Below, piece by piece: positions 51,561 through 61,088 of a stretch of DNA of 64,000 bases (position 1 is its first letter; each line of letters opens with the position of its first letter). The notes under the pieces were generated by a model that saw only the letters and a program-made list of their open reading frames with translations, ran no database searches and had not been told where the DNA came from. Made by a program: the position numbers and the translations under genes. Origin of the DNA: WTGA01 sp965214055 (GTDB lineage Bacteria > Pseudomonadota > Gammaproteobacteria > Arenicellales > Poriferihabitantaceae); the NCBI GenBank assembly GCA_965214055.1, contig OZ243931.1:2480001-2544000 (forward strand), written 5' to 3'.

Positions 51561-52517
51561 TCAGATGTGCCTGTGTCGCCTGTGCCGTTTGCGCTTGTAA
51601 AAGGGCTTTTCCCCGGGCGGCCGTGTTTTGAAGCGCCTGTGAGCCCAGAAGTATTGTTCCGGAGCTTGGGTGATCAGTTTTTCAATTGCCTGATTCATGG
51701 TGGTCGCATCCGCCACCCCGTTTCCTGTGGGGTACTGTTTCAATGGCGGGTCAAAAATGATTTCATATCCGCCTCCAAAGGGCTGTAATCTTGCCATGCA
51801 GGGAAGGACCAGCGCGTTGCTTTGCTTGGTGATTCGGTTCAGTGAGTCATAGGTTGCGGTTTCGACCCCGTAGAATTTGGCAAATACCCCCCGTTTCTTA
51901 CCCGGGTCCTGGTCCGGAAGATAGTAAAATGCCACGCTGGATTTTATCATCTTTATCAGGCTGAACAGGGACGATCTTTTGCTGTACAGCCGGTTTCCAA
52001 ATCTGGATCGTCGCTGAAGCATGAATTCGTTCATTAACGGGTTCTTGTGTTTCTGGTACATGGAGCACATTTCCATCTGGCTGAACAAGAACATGCCCAA
52101 AAATTCAAGACCGACGAAATGTGGAGCAAGAATAATGATATTCCTTCCGTCTTGCTGGATATCCTCCAGTATCTGCCGGTTCCGGTAGGTGCATATCCTA
52201 CCGATCCGGTCCGAAGAACTCCACCACGCGATGGGCATGGTCAATGCGCCGATGAGCAGTTTCCGGAAATGTGCTCTGGCCAGTGCCCTGATCTTTCCAG
52301 GGGGGAGCGCTGGAAAGCATTTGGAAAGATTGGTGATGGTTACCCGGCGACGGGAGCGATGGATCCAGTACAGCAATTCTCCCATGCCAGACCCCAGAAC
52401 ATAGATGACCCGCATCGGCAGATAGCTCATCATCCGAAGTAACAGGATACCCAGGATTAGCGGGATGTTCCGGAAGGAAAAGTGCCGTTTCAGCAACGAC
52501 CATAGGCTGGAGTCCAT
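51561..52517 (-). CDS. Lipid A biosynthesis acyltransferase (LpxL/HtrB family)
   Basis: A 318-residue inner membrane acyltransferase. An N-terminal hydrophobic anchor (IPLILGILLLRMMSYLPMRVI) precedes the domain. The catalytic motif is IILAPHFVGLEFLGM (H-x4-E), followed by MYQKHKNPLMNEFMLQRRSRFG, VAFYYLPDQDPGKKRGVFAKFYG and a PEQYFWAHRRFKTRPPGE end typical of LpxL/LpxM. It adds secondary acyl chains to lipid A and implies an outer membrane with LPS. The lysine/arginine/histidine-rich C-terminus is unusual but short. Confidence 0.92.
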   Translation of the reverse strand: MDSSLWSLLKRHFSFRNIPLILGILLLRMMSYLPMRVIYVLGSGMGELLYWIHRSRRRVTITNLSKCFPALPPGKIRALARAHFRKLLIGALTMPIAWWSSSDRIGRICTYRNRQILEDIQQDGRNIIILAPHFVGLEFLGMFLFSQMEMCSMYQKHKNPLMNEFMLQRRSRFGNRLYSKRSSLFSLIKMIKSSVAFYYLPDQDPGKKRGVFAKFYGVETATYDSLNRITKQSNALVLPCMARLQPFGGGYEIIFDPPLKQYPTGNGVADATTMNQAIEKLITQAPEQYFWAHRRFKTRPPGEKPFYKRKRHRRHRHI

Positions 52518-53047
52518 ACGCTGATTTTACTATGAGATTGAAAATGATCCCAGTCAGTGAAATTTTTGTTGATCAGGAATAAAACCTGGCTTGATAATCA
52601 GGCAGGGACCGTACTTTTAGTGCTAAAATGCCGGGCAAGAAAATCAGGGGTGCCTGAAGGCTCCCTGACTCGACCCTGGCTGGTTCCTGATGGGTCCCTG
52701 ATCGGGTAGACCGGATGGTAGTATAATCAAGTTTTCGAAAAAATATCAGTTGATTCGATGGAGATCGATTTGCCTGTTTCCCTTCCCACTTGAACGGAAA
52801 AACAACCGATTGGGCTGGTTGGACAGCCGCTGGCAGGAGCCTGGTCATATCACCGGCTGGAAAGCATTTCTCCCGGTATTGCAGTCCGTGCAGGCAAAGA
52901 AGGACGTTTAAAGTCGGGATAGAAACCACAGGGAGATTCCGGTCCCGCACCACCCGGGTATTTTTACTGTTACATGATTTGGTTCCATAGTCCGCAACCA
53001 TGACCAGCAGAGGCGGTTAACAGTACAGCAGATGAGGGAGTCCCCGG
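52518..53047. other. Intergenic region without a supported gene
   Basis: 530 bp between divergent genes. A few short imperfect repeats (TCCCTGA) around 52660-52700. No open frame with recognisable content. Confidence 0.45.
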
Positions 53048-54910
53048 GTGCCTGAAACACTTCAACTGACGGTTGAAATTGGAGCCGTGATGGCAATCTT
53101 GTTGTTGACGGTTTATCTGTTTGCGTTTGAAGTGGTGCGGGTCGATGTTGCGGCGGTGTCCATTATGGTTTTACTCGGGCTGACCTCACTCATTCCCGGA
53201 TACGATGGACTGGTTTCTCCGGAACAGTTGTTCAGCGGATACTCCAGTAATGCGGTGATCTCCATCATTGCCGTCATGATCATCGGTGCCGGGCTGGACC
53301 GGACGGGATTGATGGGCCAGCTGGCAGGAAAAATCCTCAAATACGGCGGGCAGACCGAAGGCAGGGTGATCATGATCATCTCCACTGTGGTGGGCCTGGT
53401 CTCCAGCTTTTTACAGAATATCGGTGCGGCCGCACTGTTTTTACCCGTGGTGAGCAGGATTGCAAGACGGGGCAACCTGGCGATTTCCAGGTTGTTGATG
53501 CCCATGGGGTTCTGCGCCATTTTGGGCGGAACGATCACCATGGTGGGGTCGAGCCCCCTGATTCTGCTGAATGACCTGTTGCTCGGTCTGGAAGTGAACT
53601 CCCCGGGGCATGTGGATGGAGCACCCCATTTCGGGATGTTTTATGTCACTCCGATCGGCCTGGCCCTCCTTGCGGCGGGCGTGATTTATTTTGTTTTTCT
53701 GGGACGATTCGTATTGCCGGTGATCAAGGACAAACCCGGCGAATCGGGGAGCATGTTGAAATATTTCCGGGAAGTGTACGGGATAGAAGGGGAGGTTTAC
53801 GAATGCGTGGTCACCGAGGACAGCCCGCTGATTAACAGTACACTGTCGGAAATTGATGCGGCAGGGAGGCTGGGATGGATCGTGGCCATCCGGAATGGAC
53901 CTGACCTGGTTGTCGCACCCCGAGGCGATACGGAGTTCTGGGATGGCAGTGAAATGGCCATCATGGGCCGAAGGGATGCGGTGTATGATTTTGCAGAGGA
54001 GTACGCTTTGCATGTCAAGAATGAAACCGATGTGTTCGCTGAACTGCTGAGTCCGAGCATTTCCGGGATTGCCGAAGTCGTTATTCCGCCGGATTCTTCG
54101 CTGATTGGCAAATCCATCCGGGAAATCGGTCTTCGCCGGAAATATGACGCCACGGTGTTGTCGGTTTTCCGTGCAGACGATGTCATTGATGAGGGGATTC
54201 CAGAGCTGGTCTTTCAGTCCGGGGATACCATGGTTTTGCATACCCGGTGGAGCAATTTGAGTGCGATCGCGGATGACCGCCATGACTTCGTCGTGGTCAC
54301 CGACTTTCCAAGAGAGGATGAGCGGCCCGAGAAACTGAAGTTTGCCGGGGGGTTTTTTGCGTTGACCCTGTTCCTGATCCTGTTTACCGAAATCCGTCTT
54401 TCCACGGCACTGATGACCGGGGCGATTGGCATGATTCTCTCCGGCGTGATCAAGATAGAAGAAGCCTATAGGGCCATCAGCTGGCAGAGTGTGTTCCTGC
54501 TGGCCAGCCTGATTCCATTGGGGGTTGCCGTGCAAAACAGCGGCACGGCGGCCTGGATTGCCCAACAGGTGCTGTTTTACATGGAAGGGGTTCCGATCTG
54601 GGTGCTGCAGACCGTCATTGCCATCCTGGCAACGCTGTTCACCCTGGTCATGTCGAATGTGGGGGCAACGGTCCTGCTGGTTCCCCTTGCCGTCAATATC
54701 GCAATTGGCGCGGGTGCAAACCCGGCTATTTTTGCATTGACCGTGGCCCTGGCCACTTCCAATTCATTCCTGATCCCGACCCATCAGGTCAATGCCCTGA
54801 TCATGGGGCCAGGGGGCTATCAGGTCGGCGATTTTCTCAAGGCCGGCAGCATCATGACCGTGATGTTTCTTGCGGTGATCATTGCGATGTTGAACACGTT
54901 TTACAGCTGA
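53048..54910 (+). CDS. SLC13-type anion permease with two RCK_C (TrkA-C) domains
   Basis: A 620-residue transporter. The N-terminal half has hydrophobic helices with the family signatures SSNAVISIIAVMIIGAGLDRTG and SSFLQNIGAAALFLPVVSRIARRG, and GGTITMVGSSPLILLN. A soluble middle region (about 235-435) contains two RCK_C domains (YECVVTEDSPLINSTLSEID and GIAEVVIPPDSSLIGKSIREI). The C-terminal half repeats the permease fold (MSNVGATVLLVPLAVNIAIGAGANPA, TSNSFLIPTHQVNALIMGPGGY). Related SLC13 proteins move sulfate or dicarboxylates with sodium. The start is GTG. It converges with a fumarase gene, but that link is not strong evidence for substrate. Confidence 0.86.
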   Translation: MPETLQLTVEIGAVMAILLLTVYLFAFEVVRVDVAAVSIMVLLGLTSLIPGYDGLVSPEQLFSGYSSNAVISIIAVMIIGAGLDRTGLMGQLAGKILKYGGQTEGRVIMIISTVVGLVSSFLQNIGAAALFLPVVSRIARRGNLAISRLLMPMGFCAILGGTITMVGSSPLILLNDLLLGLEVNSPGHVDGAPHFGMFYVTPIGLALLAAGVIYFVFLGRFVLPVIKDKPGESGSMLKYFREVYGIEGEVYECVVTEDSPLINSTLSEIDAAGRLGWIVAIRNGPDLVVAPRGDTEFWDGSEMAIMGRRDAVYDFAEEYALHVKNETDVFAELLSPSISGIAEVVIPPDSSLIGKSIREIGLRRKYDATVLSVFRADDVIDEGIPELVFQSGDTMVLHTRWSNLSAIADDRHDFVVVTDFPREDERPEKLKFAGGFFALTLFLILFTEIRLSTALMTGAIGMILSGVIKIEEAYRAISWQSVFLLASLIPLGVAVQNSGTAAWIAQQVLFYMEGVPIWVLQTVIAILATLFTLVMSNVGATVLLVPLAVNIAIGAGANPAIFALTVALATSNSFLIPTHQVNALIMGPGGYQVGDFLKAGSIMTVMFLAVIIAMLNTFYS

Positions 54911-54932
54911 ACGTTCACGGCTGAACGTTGAT

Positions 54933-56456
54933 TCAGCCCATCACCGGGACGGCCACCGCCATTTTTTTCTTCCATATTGTCGGGGCGGTGTGATGAACCG
55001 AACCCCCCCGGCTGTCTACGGCAACCGTAACCGGCATTTCATCGACCACAAATTCATGGATGGCCTCCATTCCCAGGTCTTCAAATGCCAGAATCCTTGC
55101 AGATCGGATTGCCTTGGAGACCAGATATGCCGCACCGCCCACGGCAATCAGGTAAACCGATTTGTGTTTTTTCAGCAGGTCGATGGTTTCATGGCCCCGT
55201 TCCGCCTTGCCGATCATGCCCAGGACCCCGGCATTCTCGAGCATCATGGACGTGAACTTGTCCATCCGTGTTGCGGTGGTGGGGCCCGCGGGGCCAACGG
55301 CCTCCTGGCCCACGGAATCCACCGGACCAACATAGTAAATAAAGCGATTGTTGAAATCCACCCCGTTCGGCAGGGGCCTGTTTTCAGCGAAATATTCCGC
55401 AATTCGCTTATGAGCGGCATCCCGACCGGTCAACAGCCTGCCGCTGAGCAATAGCGTTTGGCCGGGTTTCCATTTTTGCATCTCTTCACGGGTGATGGTG
55501 TCGAGGTCTACCGCAATGGTGTCATCGCTTCCCTGCAGGGTGATCTTCGGCCAGGTGGAGAGCTTCGGGGGGACCAGCCTGGCGGGCCCGGTTCCATCCA
55601 GGGTAAAATGGGCATGCCGTGTGGCGGCGCAATTCGGAATGATTGCCACCGGCAAGGAGGCGGCATGGGTGGCATATTCCCTGATCTTGACATCCAGCAC
55701 GGTGGTGACACCGCCCAGCCCCTGGGCTCCGATCCCCAGCCGGTTGATCTTTTCATACAGTTCCAGCCGGAGTTCTTCGGAAGCATTGTCGGGTCCCCTC
55801 TCAATGAGTGTCTGGATATCAATGGGGTCCATCAGGGCTTCCTTGGCAAGAACCATGGCCTTTTCTGCACTGCCGCCCAAACCGACCCCCAACACCCCGG
55901 GAGGGCACCACCCGGCGCCCATGGTCGGGACGGTTTTCAAAATCCAGTCCACCACGCTGTCGCTGGGATTCAAAATGGTAAATTTGCTTTTGTTTTCAGA
56001 CCCGCCTCCCTTGGCGGAGACAATGACATCCACCTGGTTTCCTTCCACCATTTCCACATGGAGGACGGCAGGTGTGTTGTCCCGGGTGTTTTTTCGTTGC
56101 CCCACAGGAGGTGAAACCATGGATGGACGCAAGGGGTTGTCCGGGTTCAGGTAGGCCTGGCGCACCCCCTGGTTTACGAGATCACTGAGGTCCCCTGAAC
56201 TTTTCCAGCGGACACCCATCCCGATCTTCATGAAAACGACGACGATCCCGGTATCCTGGCAGATGGGCCGCTGGCCCTCGGCGCACATCCTGGAATTGAT
56301 CAGTATCTGGGATATCGCCTGACGGGCGGCCTCGGACTCCTCCTTCAGATAGGCTTGGTGCATGGCCTGGACGAAATCAGGAGAATGGTAATAGGAAATG
56401 TATTGAAGCGCGTCAGCGATGCTGATGACCAGGTCTTCTTCTTTAATGACCGTCAT
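54933..56456 (-). CDS. fumA: Class I fumarate hydratase (iron-sulfur)
   Basis: A 507-residue [4Fe-4S] hydro-lyase converting fumarate and malate. Both alpha and beta domains are in one chain as in FumA/FumB. Alpha part: GQRPICQDTGIVVVFMKIGMGVRW with a cluster Cys, SAKGGGSENKSKF, MGAGWCPPGVLGVGLGGS and IIPNCAATRHAHF with the remaining Cys ligands. Beta part: GQTLLLSGRLLTGRDAAHKR, YYVGPVDSVGQEAVGPAGPTTATRMD and GGAAYLVSKAIRSA. The start at 56456 (MTVIKEEDL) is chosen over the ATG 15 bp upstream because it gives a typical N-terminus. All cluster ligands are present. Confidence 0.92.
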   Translation of the reverse strand: MTVIKEEDLVISIADALQYISYYHSPDFVQAMHQAYLKEESEAARQAISQILINSRMCAEGQRPICQDTGIVVVFMKIGMGVRWKSSGDLSDLVNQGVRQAYLNPDNPLRPSMVSPPVGQRKNTRDNTPAVLHVEMVEGNQVDVIVSAKGGGSENKSKFTILNPSDSVVDWILKTVPTMGAGWCPPGVLGVGLGGSAEKAMVLAKEALMDPIDIQTLIERGPDNASEELRLELYEKINRLGIGAQGLGGVTTVLDVKIREYATHAASLPVAIIPNCAATRHAHFTLDGTGPARLVPPKLSTWPKITLQGSDDTIAVDLDTITREEMQKWKPGQTLLLSGRLLTGRDAAHKRIAEYFAENRPLPNGVDFNNRFIYYVGPVDSVGQEAVGPAGPTTATRMDKFTSMMLENAGVLGMIGKAERGHETIDLLKKHKSVYLIAVGGAAYLVSKAIRSARILAFEDLGMEAIHEFVVDEMPVTVAVDSRGGSVHHTAPTIWKKKMAVAVPVMG

Positions 56457-56712
56457 GGTGCGTGATCTCAATGTTGAAGGAGTTGTTTATACGTTTTAAT
56501 ACGGTGACCGTCAAACATTTTTGGTGTCTCCTGTTTATTTTCAACGGGGGTTTTGGTCAGGCACTGTGCATAAAAAATATTTCTTTTTGCTGTATTGGGA
56601 GAAGCTATCAAAAACAGTCGCTGGTTCGACACCATCCCCTGCAGACCGGAAAGATCATCATGCAAGCCGGTTAAGGAGTTGATATGAGTACGCAATGTCC
56701 TATGTTTATAAA

Positions 56713-56975
56713 ATGGAGTGTTAGTGGGATGATGCGAAGAGCGATGCCTGTTTTACACACCATGGATTCGATTTCTCTCATGTCTTCCCGGTGTTTTTCG
56801 AGACCCGGACCGGGTTGTCAGACAGGATATCGGGTGGGACTATGGCGAGGTCCGCTATCGACTGTTTGGCCGGGTCGACCGACGGGTGTATGTCGTTGTC
56901 TGCACCATACGGGGTTCGGTTATCCGCATCATAATCCGCCCGCAAGGCAAACCGAAAAGAGGTTTTACATTATGA
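56713..56975 (+). pseudogene. BrnT toxin with amber codon and frameshift
   Basis: ATG at 56713 begins a BrnT-like frame: M-E-C, then TAG at codon 4 (56722-56724), then WDDAKSDACF and GFDFSHVFP. Near 56790-56800 the sense moves to the next frame: GVFRDPDRVVRQDIGWDYGE, VRYRLFGRVDRRVYVVVCTI and RGSVIRIIIRPQGK. It ends at 56975, overlapping the brnA start by ATGA. So two independent lesions disable the toxin. Confidence 0.8.
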
Positions 56976-57307
56976 GCACAACGCGCGTAACGATTGATCC
57001 GGACGACCCGGCAACCTTTCCCACCGGCCGGTTCGTCCCCGCCGTGGTAGACAGCACTACCGAGGCGAAGATCGCTTTGCATCAGCAGCAGGACGATGCG
57101 GCTGCCATGCAGGATATGGCACGATACGCACGCCGGGTGCGTCGGAAACTGGGACTCACCCAGCCGGAACTGGCGGAGCGGATCGCCGTGTCGACCGGGA
57201 TGATCCGCAACTGGGAACAGGGAAAACGGTTTCCGTCCGGCGCGGCACGCGCATTGTTGCGACTTCTGGACAAGTCCCCGGAAGATACGTTGCGGGTATT
57301 GTCGTAA
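56972..57307 (+). CDS. BrnA-like/XRE antitoxin
   Basis: A 111-residue antitoxin overlapping the brnT remnant by 4 nt. An N-terminal toxin-binding part (DDPATFPTGRFVPAVVDSTTE, KIALHQQQDDAAAMQDMARYARRVRR) leads to an HTH domain KLGLTQPELAERIAVSTGMIRNWEQGKRFP and ends RALLRLLDKSPEDTLRVL. It matches the longer HTH-containing antitoxins that accompany BrnT. The gene looks intact and is preceded by AAAGAGG. Confidence 0.82.
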   Translation: MSTTRVTIDPDDPATFPTGRFVPAVVDSTTEAKIALHQQQDDAAAMQDMARYARRVRRKLGLTQPELAERIAVSTGMIRNWEQGKRFPSGAARALLRLLDKSPEDTLRVLS

Positions 57308-57793
57308 TTTTCAGGACAAACAGGCAGACTGAACTGCAAGAGGGGTCCCCGGCCTCGGGCAAGGGGAAACATAGTTGATTTGGCACTGTCGGTCTTCATG
57401 AATCCGCTGTTTTGTTCCGGGTCCTTCTTCCCGAAGATCAAGCCGATGGGATTTTTATCCACAAGATCAATAACGGCATTCATGGACTCCTCGATGACGA
57501 TTCCCGGGTTTTCAGGAAGCATGCCTTCCTGATTGCAAACTGGTCAGATTCACAAACAGTGATGCCGATGTGCATCCTTTTTGGCGAAGCCCCTTTGCCC
57601 GGTGCAACGCTTTTTCTCCGTCCCGTGTTCTTCAATCGTTCTCCCATGGTATATGAGAAGGAGGAGGGACCCCGGTCGATGGATGAGGTTGGGAAATTTA
57701 TACAATAATTTGTGTACCCACTGCGGACTTGACTGAAAAACTGACGTACAATTGCACTCCCACATTGATTCGCTGTATCTGCTGAAAATCACC
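57308..57793. other. Intergenic region, possible gene fragment
   Basis: On the minus strand about 57380-57522 reads NPGIVIEESMNAVIDLVDKN and GLIFGKKDPEQNSGFMKTDS, which looks protein-like, but it continues into the antisense of brnA and I cannot name it. Otherwise no gene seen before mltD. Confidence 0.3.
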
Positions 57794-60142
57794 ATGCGCA
57801 AAACGGGATATGTCCTTTTGTTGGTCATGTTTATTGCCGGGGCTGGCCTGTTCGTACCGGCGAATCCCGTCTTTGCCCATCACCTGCTCCCCAAACACCA
57901 GCTGAACTGCAGCCCATTCTTTCCCTGCCCGGACAAGCTGAAACGCAGGGTTGATTTTTGGATTAACACGTTCAAGGAGTGGGACAGCAACATCGCGGTA
58001 TTCCACGACCCGAATGTTCCGGAGCGGGTCTATGCCACGGTGAAAACCGGTCACGGGTGCAGCCGGAAAGTGTCCAGGAAGATCAAGAAGGAACGCAAGA
58101 AGATCAAGTCGGCACTCTACAATGTCGCCAAGAAAATAGAGGCCGGGTCCACGCTGAAAGATCCGTCGCAGATTCATTATGCGGAACTGTTCAAGGGCAA
58201 ATCCCCCAACGAGATCCGCCGGGCCGCGGAAAATATTCGCTGTCAAAGCGGGGTGCAGGACAGTTTTGTGCTGGGCCTGAAGCGTTTCGGCCGGTACAGT
58301 GGGCTGGTCGATTCCATACTGGCGCAATACCAGCTGCCCCCGGATATCCGTTATCTGCCTTTCGTGGAGTCCTCCTACAACCCGTATGCCTACTCTTCCG
58401 CCGGAGCGGCGGGAATGTGGCAGATCATGCCCGACACGGCACGCACCCTGGGGCTGGAACTCAATGCGACCCTCGACGAAAGGATGGACCCGGAAGCGGC
58501 GACCCATGCGGCTGCCAAGTATCTGGTGAATGCACGGCGTACCCTGACGAAGCTGGCGCGGTCACTGGATTCGGGCATTCGCGAAGACGAGATTTATCCG
58601 TTTGTCATCACCTCCTACAACTACGGGTTGAATGGGATGCAGCGGGCGATCCGGGCGATCAAGCCGGATTATCTGACGGTTCTTGAAAATTACCGATCAC
58701 CCAGGTTCCAGGTAGCCGTGAAAAATTTTTATGCCAGTTTTTTGGCGGCGCGGCATGTCAGCCTTAATGCCGACAAGTATTTTGCCAAGGTCAAGGGGTA
58801 CAAAAAACTGCGCTATGCCACTTACGTCCTGACGCACCCGACTTCCATTGATCGGATACGGTCTGTTTTCCAGGTTGAGGAAAGTCAGCTAAAACTCCTG
58901 AATCCGGGTTTGACCCGGTTTGTCTGGCACCGATGGCGCATGGTCCCTCCGGGATACCAGTTAAAACTGCCCTATCAAAACGGGGGGTATCAGCGGGAAA
59001 TTGAAAGGCTGCGGGCCATGGCGCCGGAAACCGAAGTGCCGGGTTCCGGAAAATACATCGTTCGCCGGGGGGACACGGCCTGCGGGATTGCCCGGGGCCT
59101 GAAGGTCAACTGCAGGGAACTGATTCGGGTCAATCAATTGGGCAAAAGGGCGCTCATTCGCATCGGACAGGAACTGATCATTCCCACAAAATGGACCCGG
59201 ACCACCCAGACCGCGGCCAGGGTGCAGGACCAGCCTGGGGGGGGAGTGTATTCCGTAAAACGGGGGGATACCGCCTGCGGCATTGCCCAGCGCTACGGGG
59301 TCAGTTGCCGATCACTGATCCGTCTGAACCGATTGAATCGCAAGGCCACCATCTATGTTGGCCAGAATCTGACCATTCCCGGGGGAGGCCGGGGGGTTGG
59401 GCAATTGCCGGGTCTGGACGAAAACAACCGGTATCTGGTCAGAAAGGGGGATTTTGCCTGTGCCATTGCACAACGGTTTTCCGTGAACTGCCGGGCACTC
59501 GTCAAGCTCAATCGCCTCGACAAAAAAGCCAGAATCTATCCCGGGCAGAAGCTGAAGATTCCGGGCCTGGAGGTTCCCGATAGCGCGGAGACCGTGGAAC
59601 AGCTTGCCCAGGTCCAGACAACGGTCCAGAACCTGGGTACGGGCTCCAGTGAAGTCCAGACGGACCAGGGGGCGCTGGCGAATCTGCTGGATTCCCTGCC
59701 TGAATTGAAGGTCTTTGTATCCGGGCCCCGGGACAACCCGGTGTATCGGATCAAGGTGGAACCCGATGAAACCCTGGGACACTATTCCGACTGGCTGGGA
59801 TTGCGGTCGACCCAGGTCATCAGAAAATTGAACCGGTTCCAGTATAAAAACGTGCTTCGCATTGGCCAGACGCTAAAGCTGCCCGTCACGAGTGCCGAGA
59901 TGGTTTCGCAATTTGAGCAGAAGCGAATGGAGTACCATCAGGTGTTGAGTGAATCGTTGAAGGAGCATTATGTGCTTGCCGGCATCGAAAAATATAAGAT
60001 CCGGCCCGGGGATACGGTCTGGTCACTGTCCACGGAATCCGGTTTTCCGGTGTGGATATTTTATCGCCTCAACCCTTCCCTGAATATTTATGGCTTAAGA
60101 ACCGGGCAGGAAGTGTTGCTTCCGAAACTGCAGAAAAAATAG
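57794..60142 (+). CDS. mltD: Membrane-bound lytic transglycosylase D with five LysM domains
   Basis: A 782-residue exported enzyme starting at ATG 57794, which opens a signal sequence (TGYVLLLVMFIAGAGLFVPANPVFA). The SLT domain lies about 165-290 with the catalytic Glu in PFVESSYNPYAYSSAGAAGM, then WQIMPDTARTLGL and TSYNYGLNGMQRAI. Five LysM modules follow: at about 415-465, 482-530, 541-588, 635-690 and 730-780. The first three each carry a Cys pair (DTACGIA and VNCREL patterns). It cleaves peptidoglycan between MurNAc and GlcNAc in the periplasm. No lipobox Cys at the cleavage site was seen, unlike E. coli MltD. Confidence 0.92.
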   Translation: MRKTGYVLLLVMFIAGAGLFVPANPVFAHHLLPKHQLNCSPFFPCPDKLKRRVDFWINTFKEWDSNIAVFHDPNVPERVYATVKTGHGCSRKVSRKIKKERKKIKSALYNVAKKIEAGSTLKDPSQIHYAELFKGKSPNEIRRAAENIRCQSGVQDSFVLGLKRFGRYSGLVDSILAQYQLPPDIRYLPFVESSYNPYAYSSAGAAGMWQIMPDTARTLGLELNATLDERMDPEAATHAAAKYLVNARRTLTKLARSLDSGIREDEIYPFVITSYNYGLNGMQRAIRAIKPDYLTVLENYRSPRFQVAVKNFYASFLAARHVSLNADKYFAKVKGYKKLRYATYVLTHPTSIDRIRSVFQVEESQLKLLNPGLTRFVWHRWRMVPPGYQLKLPYQNGGYQREIERLRAMAPETEVPGSGKYIVRRGDTACGIARGLKVNCRELIRVNQLGKRALIRIGQELIIPTKWTRTTQTAARVQDQPGGGVYSVKRGDTACGIAQRYGVSCRSLIRLNRLNRKATIYVGQNLTIPGGGRGVGQLPGLDENNRYLVRKGDFACAIAQRFSVNCRALVKLNRLDKKARIYPGQKLKIPGLEVPDSAETVEQLAQVQTTVQNLGTGSSEVQTDQGALANLLDSLPELKVFVSGPRDNPVYRIKVEPDETLGHYSDWLGLRSTQVIRKLNRFQYKNVLRIGQTLKLPVTSAEMVSQFEQKRMEYHQVLSESLKEHYVLAGIEKYKIRPGDTVWSLSTESGFPVWIFYRLNPSLNIYGLRTGQEVLLPKLQKK

Positions 60143-60212
60143 CTTCGATGACCGCCGTCCGTTCCCATGGCAGACGGTTTGGTAATTTCTGTGGGCCCGG
60201 CCCGAAAAAGCG

Positions 60213-61028
60213 CTACTCAATGGGCAGACCCGGGTCGTTCCCCCACTCCGCCCAGGAGCCCGCATAGCCCTTGACCTGCGGGTATCCCAGGGAACGCAGC
60301 ATCATGTAGCTGTGGGAAGATCGGCGGTGGGTCTGGCAATAGACAATGATTTCGTTTTCGGGGTGAATGCCGGCATTTTCCAGTATGCCGGTCAGGACTT
60401 TCGGGGTATGCAGCCTGCGTGCATTGTCAAGATCAATGGTATCGAGCCAATGGACATTCACGGCACCCGGGATATGGCCCATGCGTGCAGAAGACGATTT
60501 AAGTCCGGCATACTCCGCGGGAGACCGGGCATCCAGAATCCGGATGTTTTCTTGGCCAAGAGACTGGAGTACTTCATTCCTGTCCGCAATGACCCGGGGG
60601 TCCAGTTGGAAATCAAGGGCGCTGCAAGGTGCCCCGTTGGGGGCCGTTTGGAAGTGCCCGCCTTCTGCGAGCCAGTCCAGCATCCCGCCGTTCAGCAGGG
60701 AGTGGGATTGGTGAAAAACCGCTTCAAGCACCCACAGGAAACGGCTGGCTTCTGCACTGTAATCATGGTCGTAGACCACAATGTGGGTATCCCCGTCAAT
60801 CCCCACCGACCGGAGTGTTTCGGTCAGCGACGGGAGGTCCGGCAATAATCCGGATGCGGGACGGGTATTGAGCCGCAATTTCTCCGCATCCAGAAAGACA
60901 GCTCCTGGAATGTGGTAGTTGGAATAATCTTTCGACGTTCCCACTTCCACGATGCGGATACCGGGGTCGTGAAGCAAAGGGCGAAGCTGCCTGGCGTCGA
61001 GAAGGTAGGGGATGGCTGTTTTCGTCAT
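60213..61028 (-). CDS. Thiosulfate/3-mercaptopyruvate sulfurtransferase (rhodanese)
   Basis: A 271-residue protein with two rhodanese domains. The N-terminal non-catalytic domain shows VEVGTSKDYSNYHIPGAVFLD and VVYDHDYSAEASRFLW. The C-terminal domain has LDARSPAEYAG, HIPGAVNVHW and the active loop VYCQTHRRSSHSYMML with the catalytic Cys. The loop CQTHRRS differs from the CRxG(K/T) patterns of standard rhodaneses, so the donor is unclear. It transfers a sulfane sulfur to cyanide or thiols. It diverges from pyrF. Confidence 0.88.
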   Translation of the reverse strand: MTKTAIPYLLDARQLRPLLHDPGIRIVEVGTSKDYSNYHIPGAVFLDAEKLRLNTRPASGLLPDLPSLTETLRSVGIDGDTHIVVYDHDYSAEASRFLWVLEAVFHQSHSLLNGGMLDWLAEGGHFQTAPNGAPCSALDFQLDPRVIADRNEVLQSLGQENIRILDARSPAEYAGLKSSSARMGHIPGAVNVHWLDTIDLDNARRLHTPKVLTGILENAGIHPENEIIVYCQTHRRSSHSYMMLRSLGYPQVKGYAGSWAEWGNDPGLPIE

Positions 61029-61088
61029 GGATGGTTTAACTGTGATAAAGTCGGTTGCCGCGTTTGTCCCGGAATGTCATGCAGGTAG

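Noticed and set aside
53441..54565. A 374-codon open frame antisense to the SLC13 transporter
   Set aside because: Shadow of a clear membrane protein gene with RCK_C domains; no motifs of its own.
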